From positions 1 to 44,262 of the forward strand of contig CAYQQQ010000031.1 in NCBI GenBank assembly GCA_964420125.1: a stretch of 44,262 nt of DNA. Reading direction: 5' to 3'. The position numbers and the translations under genes were made by a program. The number at the start of each line of letters is the position of its first letter. Positions within the stretch are counted from its first letter, which is position 1. The notes beneath the pieces are model-generated. The model had not been told where the DNA came from and made no database searches. It was given only the letters and a program-made list of their open reading frames with translations. Positions 17,544 to 26,800 of this stretch are shown here, one piece after another. This DNA comes from CAYQQQ01 sp964420125. Its GTDB lineage: Bacteria; Actinomycetota; Acidimicrobiia; Acidimicrobiales; Microtrichaceae.

Positions 17544-18799
17544 TGGAGCTGTTGCGGTTCGCCACCGCAGGGTCGGTCGACGACGGCAAGTCGACCCTGA
17601 TCGGCCGGTTGCTCTACGACTCGAAGTCGATCTTCGAGGACCAGCTGGATGCGGTCGTGGACGCCAGCGAGCGGATGGGCCTCGAGGGGACGAACCTGGC
17701 ACTGCTGACCGACGGCCTGCGGGCCGAGCGGGAGCAGGGCATCACCATCGACGTCGCCTACCGGTACTTCGCCACCCCCCGGCGGAAGTTCATCATCGCC
17801 GACACCCCTGGCCACGTGCAGTACACGCGCAACATGGTCACCGGTGCCTCCACCGCCGATCTGGCCATCGTGCTGGTGGATGCACGCAAGGGAGTGCTCG
17901 AGCAGTCTCGTCGACACGCCTTCATCGCGTCGCTGCTGCGGATCCCGCACCTGGTCCTGGCGGTGAACAAGATGGACCTGGTCGACTACTCGGAGAAGTG
18001 CTTCGAGGAGATCTCCGAGGAGTTCCGCCAGTTCGCCACCAAGCTGGACATCACGGATCTCACGTTCATCCCGATGTCCGCGCTCAAGGGCGACAACGTG
18101 GTGGGCCGCTCCGAGCACATGGACTGGTTCGAGGGTCCGTCGCTGCTGCACCACCTCGAGCACGTCTACATCGCCTCGGACCGCAACCTCATCGATGCGC
18201 GCTTCCCGGTGCAGTACGTGCTCCGGCCGCACACCGACGAGTTCCACGACTACCGGGGCTATGCCGGCATGGTCGCGGGCGGCGTCTTCAAGCCTGGCGA
18301 CGAGGTCGTCGTGCTGCCCTCGGGCTTCACCTCTCGCATCGCCCGGATCGACAGCTCCGACGGGCCCCTCGACGAGGCGTTCGCTCCCATGTCGGTGACG
18401 ATGCTCCTCGAGGACGAGATCGACATCAGCCGCGGCGACATGATCTGCCGGCCCCACAACCAGCCCGAGGTCGGCCAGGACGTGGACGCCATGATCTGCT
18501 GGCTCACGGAGGCCACGGCGATGCGTCCAGGGGCCAAGTACGCCCTCAAGCACACCACCCGGTCAGCTCGAGCGCTGGTCAAGGAGCTCCAGTACCGCCT
18601 CGACGTGAACACGTTGCACCGTGACGAGGCGGCGGACTCGTTGTCGCTCAACGAGATCGGTCGCGTGACGCTGCGAACGACCCAGCCGCTGTTCTTCGAC
18701 GCCTATCGGCGCAACCGTGACACCGGGTCCTTCATCCTCATCGACGAGGCATCCAACAACACCGTCGGCGCCGGGATGATCCTCGGCGAGCCTCAGTGA
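17543..18799 (+). CDS. cysN: Sulfate adenylyltransferase subunit 1 (GTPase)
   Basis: A 418-aa EF-Tu-like GTPase that drives APS synthesis by CysD. G1 GSVDDGKSTLIGRLLYDSK, switch region EREQGITIDVAYRYF, G3 DTPGHVQYTRNM and G4 NKMDLVDY are intact. The length corresponds to CysN alone; the APS kinase that is fused to CysN in many mycobacteria (CysNC) is instead the separate next gene. The ATG shares a base with the cysD stop. The next gene starts one base after its stop. Confidence 0.97.
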   Translation: MELLRFATAGSVDDGKSTLIGRLLYDSKSIFEDQLDAVVDASERMGLEGTNLALLTDGLRAEREQGITIDVAYRYFATPRRKFIIADTPGHVQYTRNMVTGASTADLAIVLVDARKGVLEQSRRHAFIASLLRIPHLVLAVNKMDLVDYSEKCFEEISEEFRQFATKLDITDLTFIPMSALKGDNVVGRSEHMDWFEGPSLLHHLEHVYIASDRNLIDARFPVQYVLRPHTDEFHDYRGYAGMVAGGVFKPGDEVVVLPSGFTSRIARIDSSDGPLDEAFAPMSVTMLLEDEIDISRGDMICRPHNQPEVGQDVDAMICWLTEATAMRPGAKYALKHTTRSARALVKELQYRLDVNTLHRDEAADSLSLNEIGRVTLRTTQPLFFDAYRRNRDTGSFILIDEASNNTVGAGMILGEPQ

Positions 18800-18800
18800 G

Positions 18801-19430
18801 GTGATTGGATCGGGCCCGGGCGGGCCCCCAGACCGATCGCCCGGCGTCGTGTGGCACCAGGGAGCAGTCGACGCGGCCGCCCGGCAGGCGGTGACCGGTG
18901 GTCCAGGAGCGGTGCTGTGGATGACGGGGCTGTCGGGGTCCGGCAAGTCCACGGTGGCCGTCGAGGTCGAACGCCAACTCGTGGCCTCCGGACGGGCCGC
19001 CTACCTCCTCGACGGCGACAACCTCCGCCACGGGCTCAACGGCGACCTCGGATTCACCGCCGCTGAGCGCAGCGAGAACGTCCGTCGCGTCGGCGAGGTG
19101 GCCGCGCTGTTCGCCGATGCCGGGGTGGTGGCGGTGGTGCCGCTCATCTCGCCCTACCGAGCGGATCGTGAGCAGGCCCGCCGACGTGCCGGTGTTGCCG
19201 GCGCGGCGTTCATCGAGGTCCATCTCGACGTGCCGCTCGAGCTCTGCGAGTCACGTGACCCGAAGGGGCTCTACGCCCGTGCCCGCTCGGGAGAGCTCAC
19301 CGGGATGACCGGGATCGACGATCCCTACGAAGCGCCCGTGTCGCCCGAGGTCGTGCTCACACCGGCCGACGGGCCGCCCGAAGCGATGGCCGCCAGGGTG
19401 ATCGTGGCGCTGGACCGGCACACCGCGTGA
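18801..19430 (+). CDS. cysC: Adenylylsulfate (APS) kinase
   Basis: A 209-aa kinase that phosphorylates APS at the 3' position to give PAPS. Walker A GLSGSGKST, the DGDNLRHGLNGDLGF segment, RRVGEVAALFADAGVVAVVPLISPYRADRE and PKGLYARARSGELTGMTGIDDPYE are all characteristic. The GTG at 18801 begins one base after the cysN stop; the first 15 residues are Gly/Pro-rich and outside the domain. It completes a cysDNC operon. No PAPS reductase or sulfite reductase is in the window, so whether PAPS feeds assimilation or sulfation is open. Convergent with the small Cys-rich protein gene; the stops are one base apart. Confidence 0.95.
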   Translation: MIGSGPGGPPDRSPGVVWHQGAVDAAARQAVTGGPGAVLWMTGLSGSGKSTVAVEVERQLVASGRAAYLLDGDNLRHGLNGDLGFTAAERSENVRRVGEVAALFADAGVVAVVPLISPYRADREQARRRAGVAGAAFIEVHLDVPLELCESRDPKGLYARARSGELTGMTGIDDPYEAPVSPEVVLTPADGPPEAMAARVIVALDRHTA

Positions 19431-19431
19431 G

Positions 19432-19710
19432 TCAAGAGGCCTTCGGAGGTCGCATCTTGACCGGTGGTGTGGTGTCGGCCTCGCCGTAGGGGGCACTGGC
19501 CTGCTCGTAGCAGTCGGCGTGGAAGTGCTCCACTCGGTCCCAGCGTCCGCCGACGTAGACGTTGCAGATGACCTGCTTGTTGCGCATCTTGGCCTGGAAC
19601 TTGACGCGCTCACCGCAGTACGAGCAGTCGACCGAGCTCCCGGGTTCGACGTCGCGCAGCACGGCGCGGCTCTTGAACTTGGGCTTGGTGGGGGTGCGCG
19701 TGGCGGCCAT
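19432..19710 (-). CDS. Small Cys-rich, probably zinc-binding protein
   Basis: A 92-aa basic protein that I do not recognise. Residues C29-S-Y-C32 and H64-A-D-C67 could form a CxxC...HxxC zinc ribbon-like knuckle (a further Cys at 49); the N-terminus (MAATRTPTKPKFKSR) is basic and disordered. Such proteins often bind nucleic acid or ribosomes, but that is inference. The reading frame has normal codon bias, a clear ATG and no overlap with another gene, so I treat it as real. It lies tail-to-tail with cysC. Confidence 0.7.
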   Translation of the reverse strand: MAATRTPTKPKFKSRAVLRDVEPGSSVDCSYCGERVKFQAKMRNKQVICNVYVGGRWDRVEHFHADCYEQASAPYGEADTTPPVKMRPPKAS

Positions 19711-19828
19711 GGGTATCCGATCGGCAGGCTGGTCAGGGGGCTGAACAATTCTGCCCCGGCCGCGCGCCGCTCCGTCCGCGGCGGGGAGGAACTACCCAGG
19801 GCTCGCTCAGCTCGACCGGTGAGCGCTC

Positions 19829-20167
19829 TCAGCTGGGGCGAGCTTCAGCATCGTCGGCTTCGGTGCGTGCGCTGCGACCGAGCTGCACCGCTCGTCGGAC
19901 CAGCTCCCTGACGTCGTCCTCACGGGCGCCCTGCGTGACCAGCTCGCCGATCCGGCGCTCCAGCTCTGCCGCCCGTCGCTCGTCGAATCGGAGCACCGGC
20001 GACTGCTGCATCGCGGTGGCGAGCACGAGGCAGAGCGCGGCGACCGCAGTGAGGATGCCGAAGGTGATGGCGACGCCGTTGTTGTCGACGATGGAGCCCA
20101 CGATCATCCCGGCGATTCCGCCGACGAACACGACCAGCACCACCGCTCGCACACGGGAGAGGGTCAC
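19829..20167 (-). CDS. Small two-helix membrane protein
   Basis: A 112-aa protein with two hydrophobic helices (VRAVVLVVFVGGIAGMIVGSIV and GVAITFGILTAVAALCLVLATAM, about residues 6-50) followed by a charged helical tail (DERRAAELERRIGELVTQGAREDDVRELVRRAVQLGRSART) likely in the cytoplasm and possibly coiled-coil. Function unknown. The GTG at 20167 is preceded by GAGGT at a good distance and lies 25 bases after the ettA stop, so it is probably cotranscribed with ettA. Confidence 0.72.
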   Translation of the reverse strand: MTLSRVRAVVLVVFVGGIAGMIVGSIVDNNGVAITFGILTAVAALCLVLATAMQQSPVLRFDERRAAELERRIGELVTQGAREDDVRELVRRAVQLGRSARTEADDAEARPS

Positions 20168-20192
20168 CGATGCACCTCGTCGATCCTTGCGC

Positions 20193-21893
20193 TCACCGCG
20201 TGAGCGGCTTGTACTTGATCCTGTGCGGCTGATCGGCCTCGGCTCCGAGCTCCCTTCGGCGGAACGCCTCGTACTCGGAGAAGTTCCCCTCGAACCACCG
20301 GACCTGCGAGTCCCCCTCGAAGGCGAGGATGTGGGTGGCGATCCGGTCGAGGAACCACCGGTCGTGGCTGATCACCACCGCACAGCCCGGGAAGGCCTCC
20401 AGCGCGCCCTCGAGCGCGCGCAGGGTGTCGACGTCGAGGTCGTTCGTGGGCTCGTCGAGGAGCAGCACGTTGCCCCCGCTGCGCAGGAGCTTCGCCAGGT
20501 GGACCCGGTTCCGCTCTCCGCCCGAGAGGTCCCCGACCTGCTTCTGCTGGTCGGAGCCCTTGAAGTTGAAGCTGGCGCAGTACGCGCGTCCGTTGACCTC
20601 CCGGTTGCCGAGCTTCAGCACGTCGTGCCCGTCGGTGACCTCCTCGTAGACGGTTCGGGAGTCGTCCAGGGAGTCCCGCGCCTGGTCGACGTGGGCGAGC
20701 TCGACGGTCGAACCGATGCTGAGGGTGCCACCGTCCGGCTGCGACGTCGGATCCTGCGCCCCTTCGGCAGCGGCCACGATCATGCGGAACAAGGTGGTCT
20801 TCCCCGCCCCGTTGGGCCCGATCACGCCGACGATGCCCGCTCGGGGGAGACGGAAGGTGAGATCGTCGACGAGCAGGCGGTCGCCGAAGCCCTTTCGGAG
20901 TTGGTCTGCCTCGATCACCTGGTCGCCCAGGCGAGGGCCGGGCGGTATCGCGATCTGCAGCCGCTCTCCGGAGCCTTCTCCCGCCTCGGCCTCGGCGCGG
21001 AGCTCCTCGTAGGCCGACAGTCGGGCCTTTGACTTGGCATGGCGCGCCTTCGGCGCCATCCGCACCCACTCGAGCTCGCGCTCTAGCGTGCGCCGCCGTG
21101 CCTCGTTGGAGCGCTCCTCCATGTCGAGGCGCTCGCGCTTCTGCTCCAGCCAGCCGGAGTAGTTGCCCTCGAAGGGCATCCCGCGACCTCGGTCGAGCTC
21201 CAGGATCCATTTGGCGACGTTGTCCAGGAAGTAGCGGTCGTGGGTGATGGCGACAACGGTCCCGTGGTAGTCGGAGAGGAAGCGCTCCAGCCAGGCCACC
21301 GACTCGGCGTCCAAGTGGTTCGTCGGCTCATCGAGGAGGAGGAGGTCTGGTTTCGACAGCAGCAGGCGGCACAGCGCGACGCGGCGGCGCTCCCCACCCG
21401 ACAGCGTGCCGACCTGGGCGTCACCCGGCGGGAGGCGGAGCGCGTCCATGGCGATCTCGATCGTTCGCTGCAGATCCCATGCCCCCGCAGCCTCGATCTT
21501 CGCCTCCAGCTCCGCCTGCTGGGCACCCAGCTTCTCGTAGTCGGCGTCCGCGTCTGCCCACCTGGCCATGAGCTCGTCGTAGTCGCCGAGCAACGTCGCG
21601 ACGGCAGCCACCCCATCCATCACGTTGCCGAGCACGTCCTTGGAGGGATCGAGTTTCGGCTCCTGCTCGAGCAGGCCGACGCTGAACCCCGGGGTCAGAC
21701 GAGCCTCCCCGGTGTAGTCGTCGTCGAGACCGGCCATGATCCGCAGGAGGCTCGACTTGCCTGATCCGTTCGGTCCGATCACCCCGATCTTCGCGCCGGG
21801 GTAGAAGGCGAGTGTGATGTCCTTCAGCACATCGCGGTGGGGTGGCACGAACTTCGAGACCCGGCGCATGGTGAAGATGAACTGGGCGGACAT
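20193..21893 (-). CDS. ettA: Energy-dependent translational throttle protein EttA (ABC-F)
   Basis: A 566-aa ABC-F protein with two nucleotide-binding domains and no membrane part. ABC1: GPNGSGKSS (residues 40-48), LSGGERRRVALC and LLLLDEPTNHLDAESV. ABC2: GPNGAGKTT, LSGGERNRVHLAKLL and LLLDEPTNDLDVDTL. The linker between them contains the EttA-type arm/PtIM region with ERLDMEERSNEARRRTLERELEWVRMAPKARHAKSKARL. The C-terminus ends in RIKYKPLTR, typical of EttA. EttA binds the ribosomal E site and gates the first elongation steps according to energy state. Start at 21893 is supported by TACGAT eight bases upstream. Probably cotranscribed with the small membrane protein gene. Confidence 0.95.
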   Translation of the reverse strand: MSAQFIFTMRRVSKFVPPHRDVLKDITLAFYPGAKIGVIGPNGSGKSSLLRIMAGLDDDYTGEARLTPGFSVGLLEQEPKLDPSKDVLGNVMDGVAAVATLLGDYDELMARWADADADYEKLGAQQAELEAKIEAAGAWDLQRTIEIAMDALRLPPGDAQVGTLSGGERRRVALCRLLLSKPDLLLLDEPTNHLDAESVAWLERFLSDYHGTVVAITHDRYFLDNVAKWILELDRGRGMPFEGNYSGWLEQKRERLDMEERSNEARRRTLERELEWVRMAPKARHAKSKARLSAYEELRAEAEAGEGSGERLQIAIPPGPRLGDQVIEADQLRKGFGDRLLVDDLTFRLPRAGIVGVIGPNGAGKTTLFRMIVAAAEGAQDPTSQPDGGTLSIGSTVELAHVDQARDSLDDSRTVYEEVTDGHDVLKLGNREVNGRAYCASFNFKGSDQQKQVGDLSGGERNRVHLAKLLRSGGNVLLLDEPTNDLDVDTLRALEGALEAFPGCAVVISHDRWFLDRIATHILAFEGDSQVRWFEGNFSEYEAFRRRELGAEADQPHRIKYKPLTR

Positions 21894-21901
21894 GGTCGAG
21901 C

Positions 21902-21907
21902 ATCGTA
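21902..21907 (-). promoter_or_regulatory. -10 TACGAT before ettA
   Basis: TACGAT on the minus strand ends 8 bases before the ettA ATG. Confidence 0.55.
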
Positions 21908-22010
21908 CCGGGCCCTCGGTGCGTGCCCTGCACGACCCCGGTGGTCGAGCTCGAACGCGACTCCGGCCCCGGCGGGAGGCGCCAGGGCCGGAGTGAGTGT
22001 CGTGGAGGGC

Positions 22011-23165
22011 TCAGCGCCTCCTGGCGGGTGCCTTCTTCTTGGCGGGTGCCTTGCGCTTGGCCGGGGCCTTCTTGGCGGGTGCCTTCTTCTTGGCGGGTGC
22101 CTTGCGCTTGGCTGGAGCCTTCTTCTTGGTGGTAGCCACTGATGCCTCCTCGGCGGGCTTCTGGGTTGCGGGTCCGGTAGTCGGGGCGACGGCGGTGTGA
22201 TCCTCCGACGATGACTCCCGGTGACCGGACTCGGCGGTGCCGATTCCGGGGAGTGCAAGGACGATCCCCCTGCGGGGGGTGTCGTACTCCTGCACGAGGA
22301 AGGGCCTGATCTCACCGAGCTTCAGCACCTCTCGGGCGCTTCGCGGGGGAGGATCGCCCATCGACTTGAGCGGTAGGTAGCAGCGCACCCCGTCGACGAC
22401 GGCGTAGGCGCCGTGGGAGCTGAACTCGCTCACCTCAGCATCCACCGTGGCCCCTGGCTGGTGCTCGGTGATGAACCGCAGGAAGTCTGCGGGCGAGTTG
22501 AGCGGCTCCAGCGCCGGGGCGGCCTTCTTGGACCGCTTCGAGCGCGTGGGTGCGGCGGTGCCCGCCTTGGCGGTCGAGGCCTTGGTCGGAGCGGACGCGC
22601 TGGACGCGGAGCGCTTCCTCGTCGCGACCTTGGCGGCGCCGGACTTGGCGGCGCCGGACTTGGCGGGTGCCTTCCGTGCCGCTTTGGGCGGTGCAGCCGC
22701 GTCCGCCCGCTTGCGGGCCTGCTTGGTCGCGGCCCTGCTGCGTGCGCCCTTGACCGGGGAGCGCTGCACGAAGACCCACCCAACCCCGGGCACGGGCTTG
22801 CCGCCCCAGAGCCGACCGTCGTCGAACAGCCAGTCGTGCTCGCCGTGGAACTCCTGGAAGGAGTCGTTGGAGAGCACGGTGGCGCCGCTGCGCTCGGCGA
22901 TCATGAGCACGAACGCGTCGCCGCGGCCGACGGTGCCCGCCGGAGGTGTCAGCAGCTCGTTGGCGCGGACGGCCTGTTCGAACTCGTCCCGTTCGGACGG
23001 ATCGATGCGTTTGGGGAAGGTCGCATCGACGACCACCACCACGTTGTCGAAGTGGTGTTCGGAGAGGAACGCCTTCACTGCCTCGTCGAGTTGGGCCAGT
23101 GACGGTTCGCTCCGCCCTTCGGTCGCGATGTTCGAGCCGTCGATGACCAAGTGCGAATCGCTCAT
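22011..23165 (-). CDS. Zc3h12a/NYN-type RNase fused to S1-like domain and H1-like tail
   Basis: A 384-aa protein with an unusual order of parts. Residues 1-135 look like a PIN/NYN RNase of the Zc3h12a (Regnase) type: LVIDGSNIATEG (D9), VVVVVDATFPKR (D47), GRGDAFVLMIAER (D83) and VLSNDSFQEFHGEH (D101) supply the four acidic metal-binding residues. Residues 137-218 are an Ala/Lys/Arg-rich linker. Residues 238-306 look like an S1/OB-type RNA-binding domain (GATVDAEVSEFSSHGAYAVVDGVRCYLPL). Residues 346-384 are a Lys/Ala/Pro repeat (units such as KKKAPAK) like the histone-H1-like tails of actinobacterial DNA- and RNA-binding proteins. I infer an RNA-cleaving enzyme held on RNA or nucleoid by its basic arms. 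Divergent from the HAD gene; the ATG at 23165 starts directly at the domain. Confidence 0.8.
   Translation of the reverse strand: MSDSHLVIDGSNIATEGRSEPSLAQLDEAVKAFLSEHHFDNVVVVVDATFPKRIDPSERDEFEQAVRANELLTPPAGTVGRGDAFVLMIAERSGATVLSNDSFQEFHGEHDWLFDDGRLWGGKPVPGVGWVFVQRSPVKGARSRAATKQARKRADAAAPPKAARKAPAKSGAAKSGAAKVATRKRSASSASAPTKASTAKAGTAAPTRSKRSKKAAPALEPLNSPADFLRFITEHQPGATVDAEVSEFSSHGAYAVVDGVRCYLPLKSMGDPPPRSAREVLKLGEIRPFLVQEYDTPRRGIVLALPGIGTAESGHRESSSEDHTAVAPTTGPATQKPAEEASVATTKKKAPAKRKAPAKKKAPAKKAPAKRKAPAKKKAPARRR
22014..22128 (-). repeat. Degenerate tandem repeat coding the Lys/Ala/Pro tail
   Basis: Repeated units such as CTTGGCGGGTGCCTTCTT and CTTGCGCTTGGC encode the KAPAK-type tail of the RNase fusion. 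The repeats keep frame and are likely to vary in length. Confidence 0.85.
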
Positions 23166-23220
23166 TGCGCTGTCAAGTCAAGCAGCAAACGGACAGGAAA
23201 TCGCGGAGGGTGGGTCGGCC

Positions 23221-23226
23221 TACGAT
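23221..23226 (+). promoter_or_regulatory. -10 TACGAT before HAD hydrolase
   Basis: TACGAT ends 7 bases before the ATG at 23234, fixing the start downstream of longer open-frame extensions. Confidence 0.55.
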
Positions 23227-23233
23227 GATCCAC

Positions 23234-23860
23234 ATGGTGCGCGCGGTGCTGTTCGACTTCGGTGGAGTGATCCTGACCAGTCCCTTCGATGGCTTCGCCG
23301 ACTACGAGCGGCGCGCAGGGCTCCCCGAGGGCACCATCCGCTCGCTCAACGCGACGAACCCCGATGCGAACGCCTGGGCGCGCCTGGAGCGATCCGAGGT
23401 GGACATCGACGAGTTCGTGGAGCTGTTCGAGCGGGAGGCCAGGGCAGAGGGCCTCGCCCTGTCGGGAGCGGAGGTGCTCGAGTGCCTCCGCGGCGAGCTC
23501 CGCCCCGAGATGGTCGTCGCGATCCGGCGTCTCAAGGCGAGCTTCGCCATCGGGCTGCTCACCAACAACTTCATCACCGGGAGTCCGGACTGGTCGGCTG
23601 GCGGGAGCTTCCACGAGTTGGTCGGGCTGTTCGACGTGGTCGTCGAGTCGTCCCGGATCGGGGTTCGCAAGCCGGAGCGACGCTTCTACGAGCTGGCGCT
23701 CGAAGAGCTCGACATCGCCGCCGAGGAAGCGGTGTTCCTCGACGATCTCGGGATCAACCTCAAGCCGGCGCGCGCCATGGGCATGAGGACGATCAAGGTC
23801 GGGGACCCCAGCGACGCACTCGCCGAGCTCGAGGAGATCGTGGGCATCCCGTTGCGATGA
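23234..23860 (+). CDS. HAD-superfamily hydrolase (subfamily IA-like)
   Basis: A 208-aa HAD hydrolase, probably a phosphatase. Motif I AVLFDFGGVI (Asp nucleophile D8), motif II LLTNNF, motif III Lys in GVRKPERRFYELAL, motif IV VFLDDLGINLKPARAMGM. The cap-region sequence FADYERRAGLPEGTIRSLNATNPD and the DFGGV nucleophile motif resemble the N-terminal phosphatase domain of soluble epoxide hydrolase and ACAD10/11. The substrate is unknown. The start at 23234 follows TACGAT by seven bases. Convergent with kgd. Confidence 0.9.
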   Translation: MVRAVLFDFGGVILTSPFDGFADYERRAGLPEGTIRSLNATNPDANAWARLERSEVDIDEFVELFEREARAEGLALSGAEVLECLRGELRPEMVVAIRRLKASFAIGLLTNNFITGSPDWSAGGSFHELVGLFDVVVESSRIGVRKPERRFYELALEELDIAAEEAVFLDDLGINLKPARAMGMRTIKVGDPSDALAELEEIVGIPLR

Positions 23861-23892
23861 GGCCACGCTGGCACCTGTGCCGACGGTCGGTG

Positions 23893-26800
23893 TCAGCCTA
23901 GGGGGGCGAACGCTCGACGCAGGAGGCTGTCCTGCTCCTGCACGTGGATGGCATGGCTGCCGGTGGCCGGCGAGCCCTCGTCGGCACGGCTGACACGAGC
24001 GATCCGGAGGTTGTCGCCGAAGGCCTCGTAGAGGTCGCCCTTGATGGCGTTCCAGGCCCCCATGTTCTCCGGCTCCTCCTGGAGCCAGACGAGCTCCGTG
24101 CAGCCCGTGAAGCGGGCGACCTCCTCGCGAAGCGCCGCAGCAGGCCACGGGTAGAGCTGCTCGACCCGCACCACCGGTACCGCCACACCGAGCTCGTCGC
24201 GCAGGGTGGCGGCCTCGATGGCCGCCTTCCCCGACGCGAGGACCACGCGGCGGACCTGGTTCGGATCGATGGCCGCGGGGTCGCCCAGGATCTCCTCGAA
24301 GCTGCCGCTGCACAGCTGCCCCACAGGTGAGCGCCAGCGTGGGTCGCGCAACCCCGACTTGGGGGTCGACACGATGAGCGGCCGGGGGACCCGAAGGCCG
24401 GCCTGGCGGCGCAGCAGGTGGAAGTACTGCGCAGCTGTCGTCGGCTGGCAGACCTGGATGTTGTCCTCGGCGCACAGCGTGAGGAACCGCTCGAGCCGGG
24501 CCGAGGAGTGCTCCGGGCCCTGACCCTCGAAGCCGTGGGGCAGCAGCATGACCAGTCCCGAGTGCTGGTCCCACTTGTCCTCGGACGCGACGACGAACTG
24601 GTCGATGATGATCTGCGCCCCGTTGGCGAAGTCGCCGAACTGCGCCTCCCACATCACCAGCACCTCGGGGGCGGTCACGCTGTAGCCGTACTCGAAGCCG
24701 AGCGCCGCGTACTCCGAGAGGAGCGAGTCGTAGATCCACAGGTGCGAGCCGCCGCGCTCGGCCACTCCCTGCAACGGCACGTGCTCGGTACCGCTGGCAT
24801 GGTCGAAGAGGGTGGAGTGCCGCTGGGAGAACGTGCCCCGACGTGAATCCTGGCCGGCCAGGCGAACGGAGGTGCCCTGTCGGAGGAGGCTTCCGATCGA
24901 GAGCGCCTCGGCGAGGGACCAGTCCACCTCTCCGCTTCGGAACATCTCCGCTCGTGCCGCGAACTGGCGGGCCAGCTTCGGGTGGAGGGTGAAGCCTGCG
25001 GGCACCGACTCGAGCGCGGCGAACACCTCCTCGACCACGGCGCGATCGACCCCGGTGGCCACGTGAGGCAGCACGCCCTCGTTCGGTGGGTGGGGAGCGG
25101 CGACCATGCCGGCGGGCGGGGCGCCCTGGCGCGTCTCGTCGAGCGCCTGCTGCAGTCGGTGCTGGAAGTCGACCAGGGCTTGCTCCGCCGTGGCGAGGTC
25201 GATGTCGCCCCTGCGCACCAGGTGTTCGACGTAGCGCTTGCGGACGCTGCGCAGCTGCTCGATCGTGCGGTACATGATCGGCTGCGTGTAGCTGGGGTCG
25301 TCACCCTCGTTGTGGCCCTGACGTCGGTAGCACACCATGTCGATGACGACGTCCTTGTGGAAGCGTCGCCGGAACTCGTACGCGAGTCGCGCGGTCCTGA
25401 CGCATGCCTCGGGGTCGTCGCCGTTCACGTGGAAGATCGGCGCCTGGACGGCCTTGGCGATGTCGGTGCAGTACTCCGACGATCGAGCGGACTCCGGTGG
25501 CGTGGTGAAGCCCAGTTGGTTGTTGACCACCACGTGGATGGTCCCGCCCACCTTGTAGCCCCGGATCTGGGACATGCCGAAGGTCTCCGCCACGACCCCT
25601 TGACCGGCGAACGCAGCGTCGCCGTGCATGAGGATCGCCAGGACGGGGAACTCCGTGGCGGGGTCATGGGGGATCTGGTCCATCCGGGCGCGGGCCATGC
25701 CCTCTACCACCGGGTTCACCGCCTCGAGGTGCGAGGGGTTGGCGGCCAGCTGCACCGGGAGCTCGGCACCCGAGCGTGACACGAACACGCCGTCCTGACC
25801 GAGGTGGTACTTGACGTCGCCGGAGCCCTGGGTGGAGTCGGGCTCGATGTAGCCCTCGAACTCCCTGAACAGCTGGTCGTAGGCCTTGCCCACGACGTTC
25901 ACCAGCACGTTCAGGCGCCCGCGGTGCGGCATCCCCATCACCGCAGAGTCCAGCCGGTCGTCCGCGGCCCGCTCGAGCACGGCGTCGAGCAGAGGGACGA
26001 GCGCTTCGGCTCCCTCGAGCCCGAAGCGCTTCTGGCCCACGTACTTCGTGGCGAGGAAGCGCTCGAGCGCCTCCGCGCCGTTGAGCAGCCCGAGGATGTG
26101 CCGTTGGTCATCGTCGGGCAGGCGGGTGGGGATCCCCTCGACCTGCTCCTGGATCCAGCGCTTCTCCTCGGGTTCCTGGATGTGCATGTACTCGATCCCC
26201 ACCGTCCGGCAGTAGGCATCGCGCAGCGTGTGCAGTATCTCTCCCAGGGTCTCCCGTCGCTTGCCCCCGACCGGTGCGTAGATCCCGACGTCGCCGCCGG
26301 TGAGGAACTCCCGGTCGAGGTCCCAGATCGTCAGCCCGTAGGTGGCGGGGTCGAGCTCGGAGTGCATCTCGGGGTGCTCGGCGGACAGTGGATCGAGGTC
26401 GGCGATCAAGTGCCCGCGCACCCGGTACATGTTGATGAGGGCGGAGACCTGCATCTGCTTCTCGACCCGGGCGTCGTCGCGGTCCCCGCCGCGCACGTCG
26501 CGGCGCCACGACACCGGTTCGTACGGAACGCCGATCGATCGGAAGACCGACTCGTAGAAGCCGTCTTCGCCCAGCAGCATCTCGTGGATCGACTTCAGCA
26601 GGAGGCCGGACTCGGCGCCCTGGATGATGCGGTGGTCGTAGGTGCTCGAGAGGGTGATCACCTTGGACAGCCCCAGCTCTGCGAGGGTGCGGGGATCCGC
26701 GCCGGCGAACTCCACGGGGTAGTCGAGGCTGCCGACCCCGATGATGGCGCCCTGGCCGGGCATCAGCCGTGGCACGGAGCGCTCGGTGCCCAGCGTGCCG

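Noticed and set aside
22014..22128. Repeat array as a CRISPR or minisatellite element
   Set aside because: It encodes the Lys/Ala/Pro tail of an open frame and has no unique spacers.
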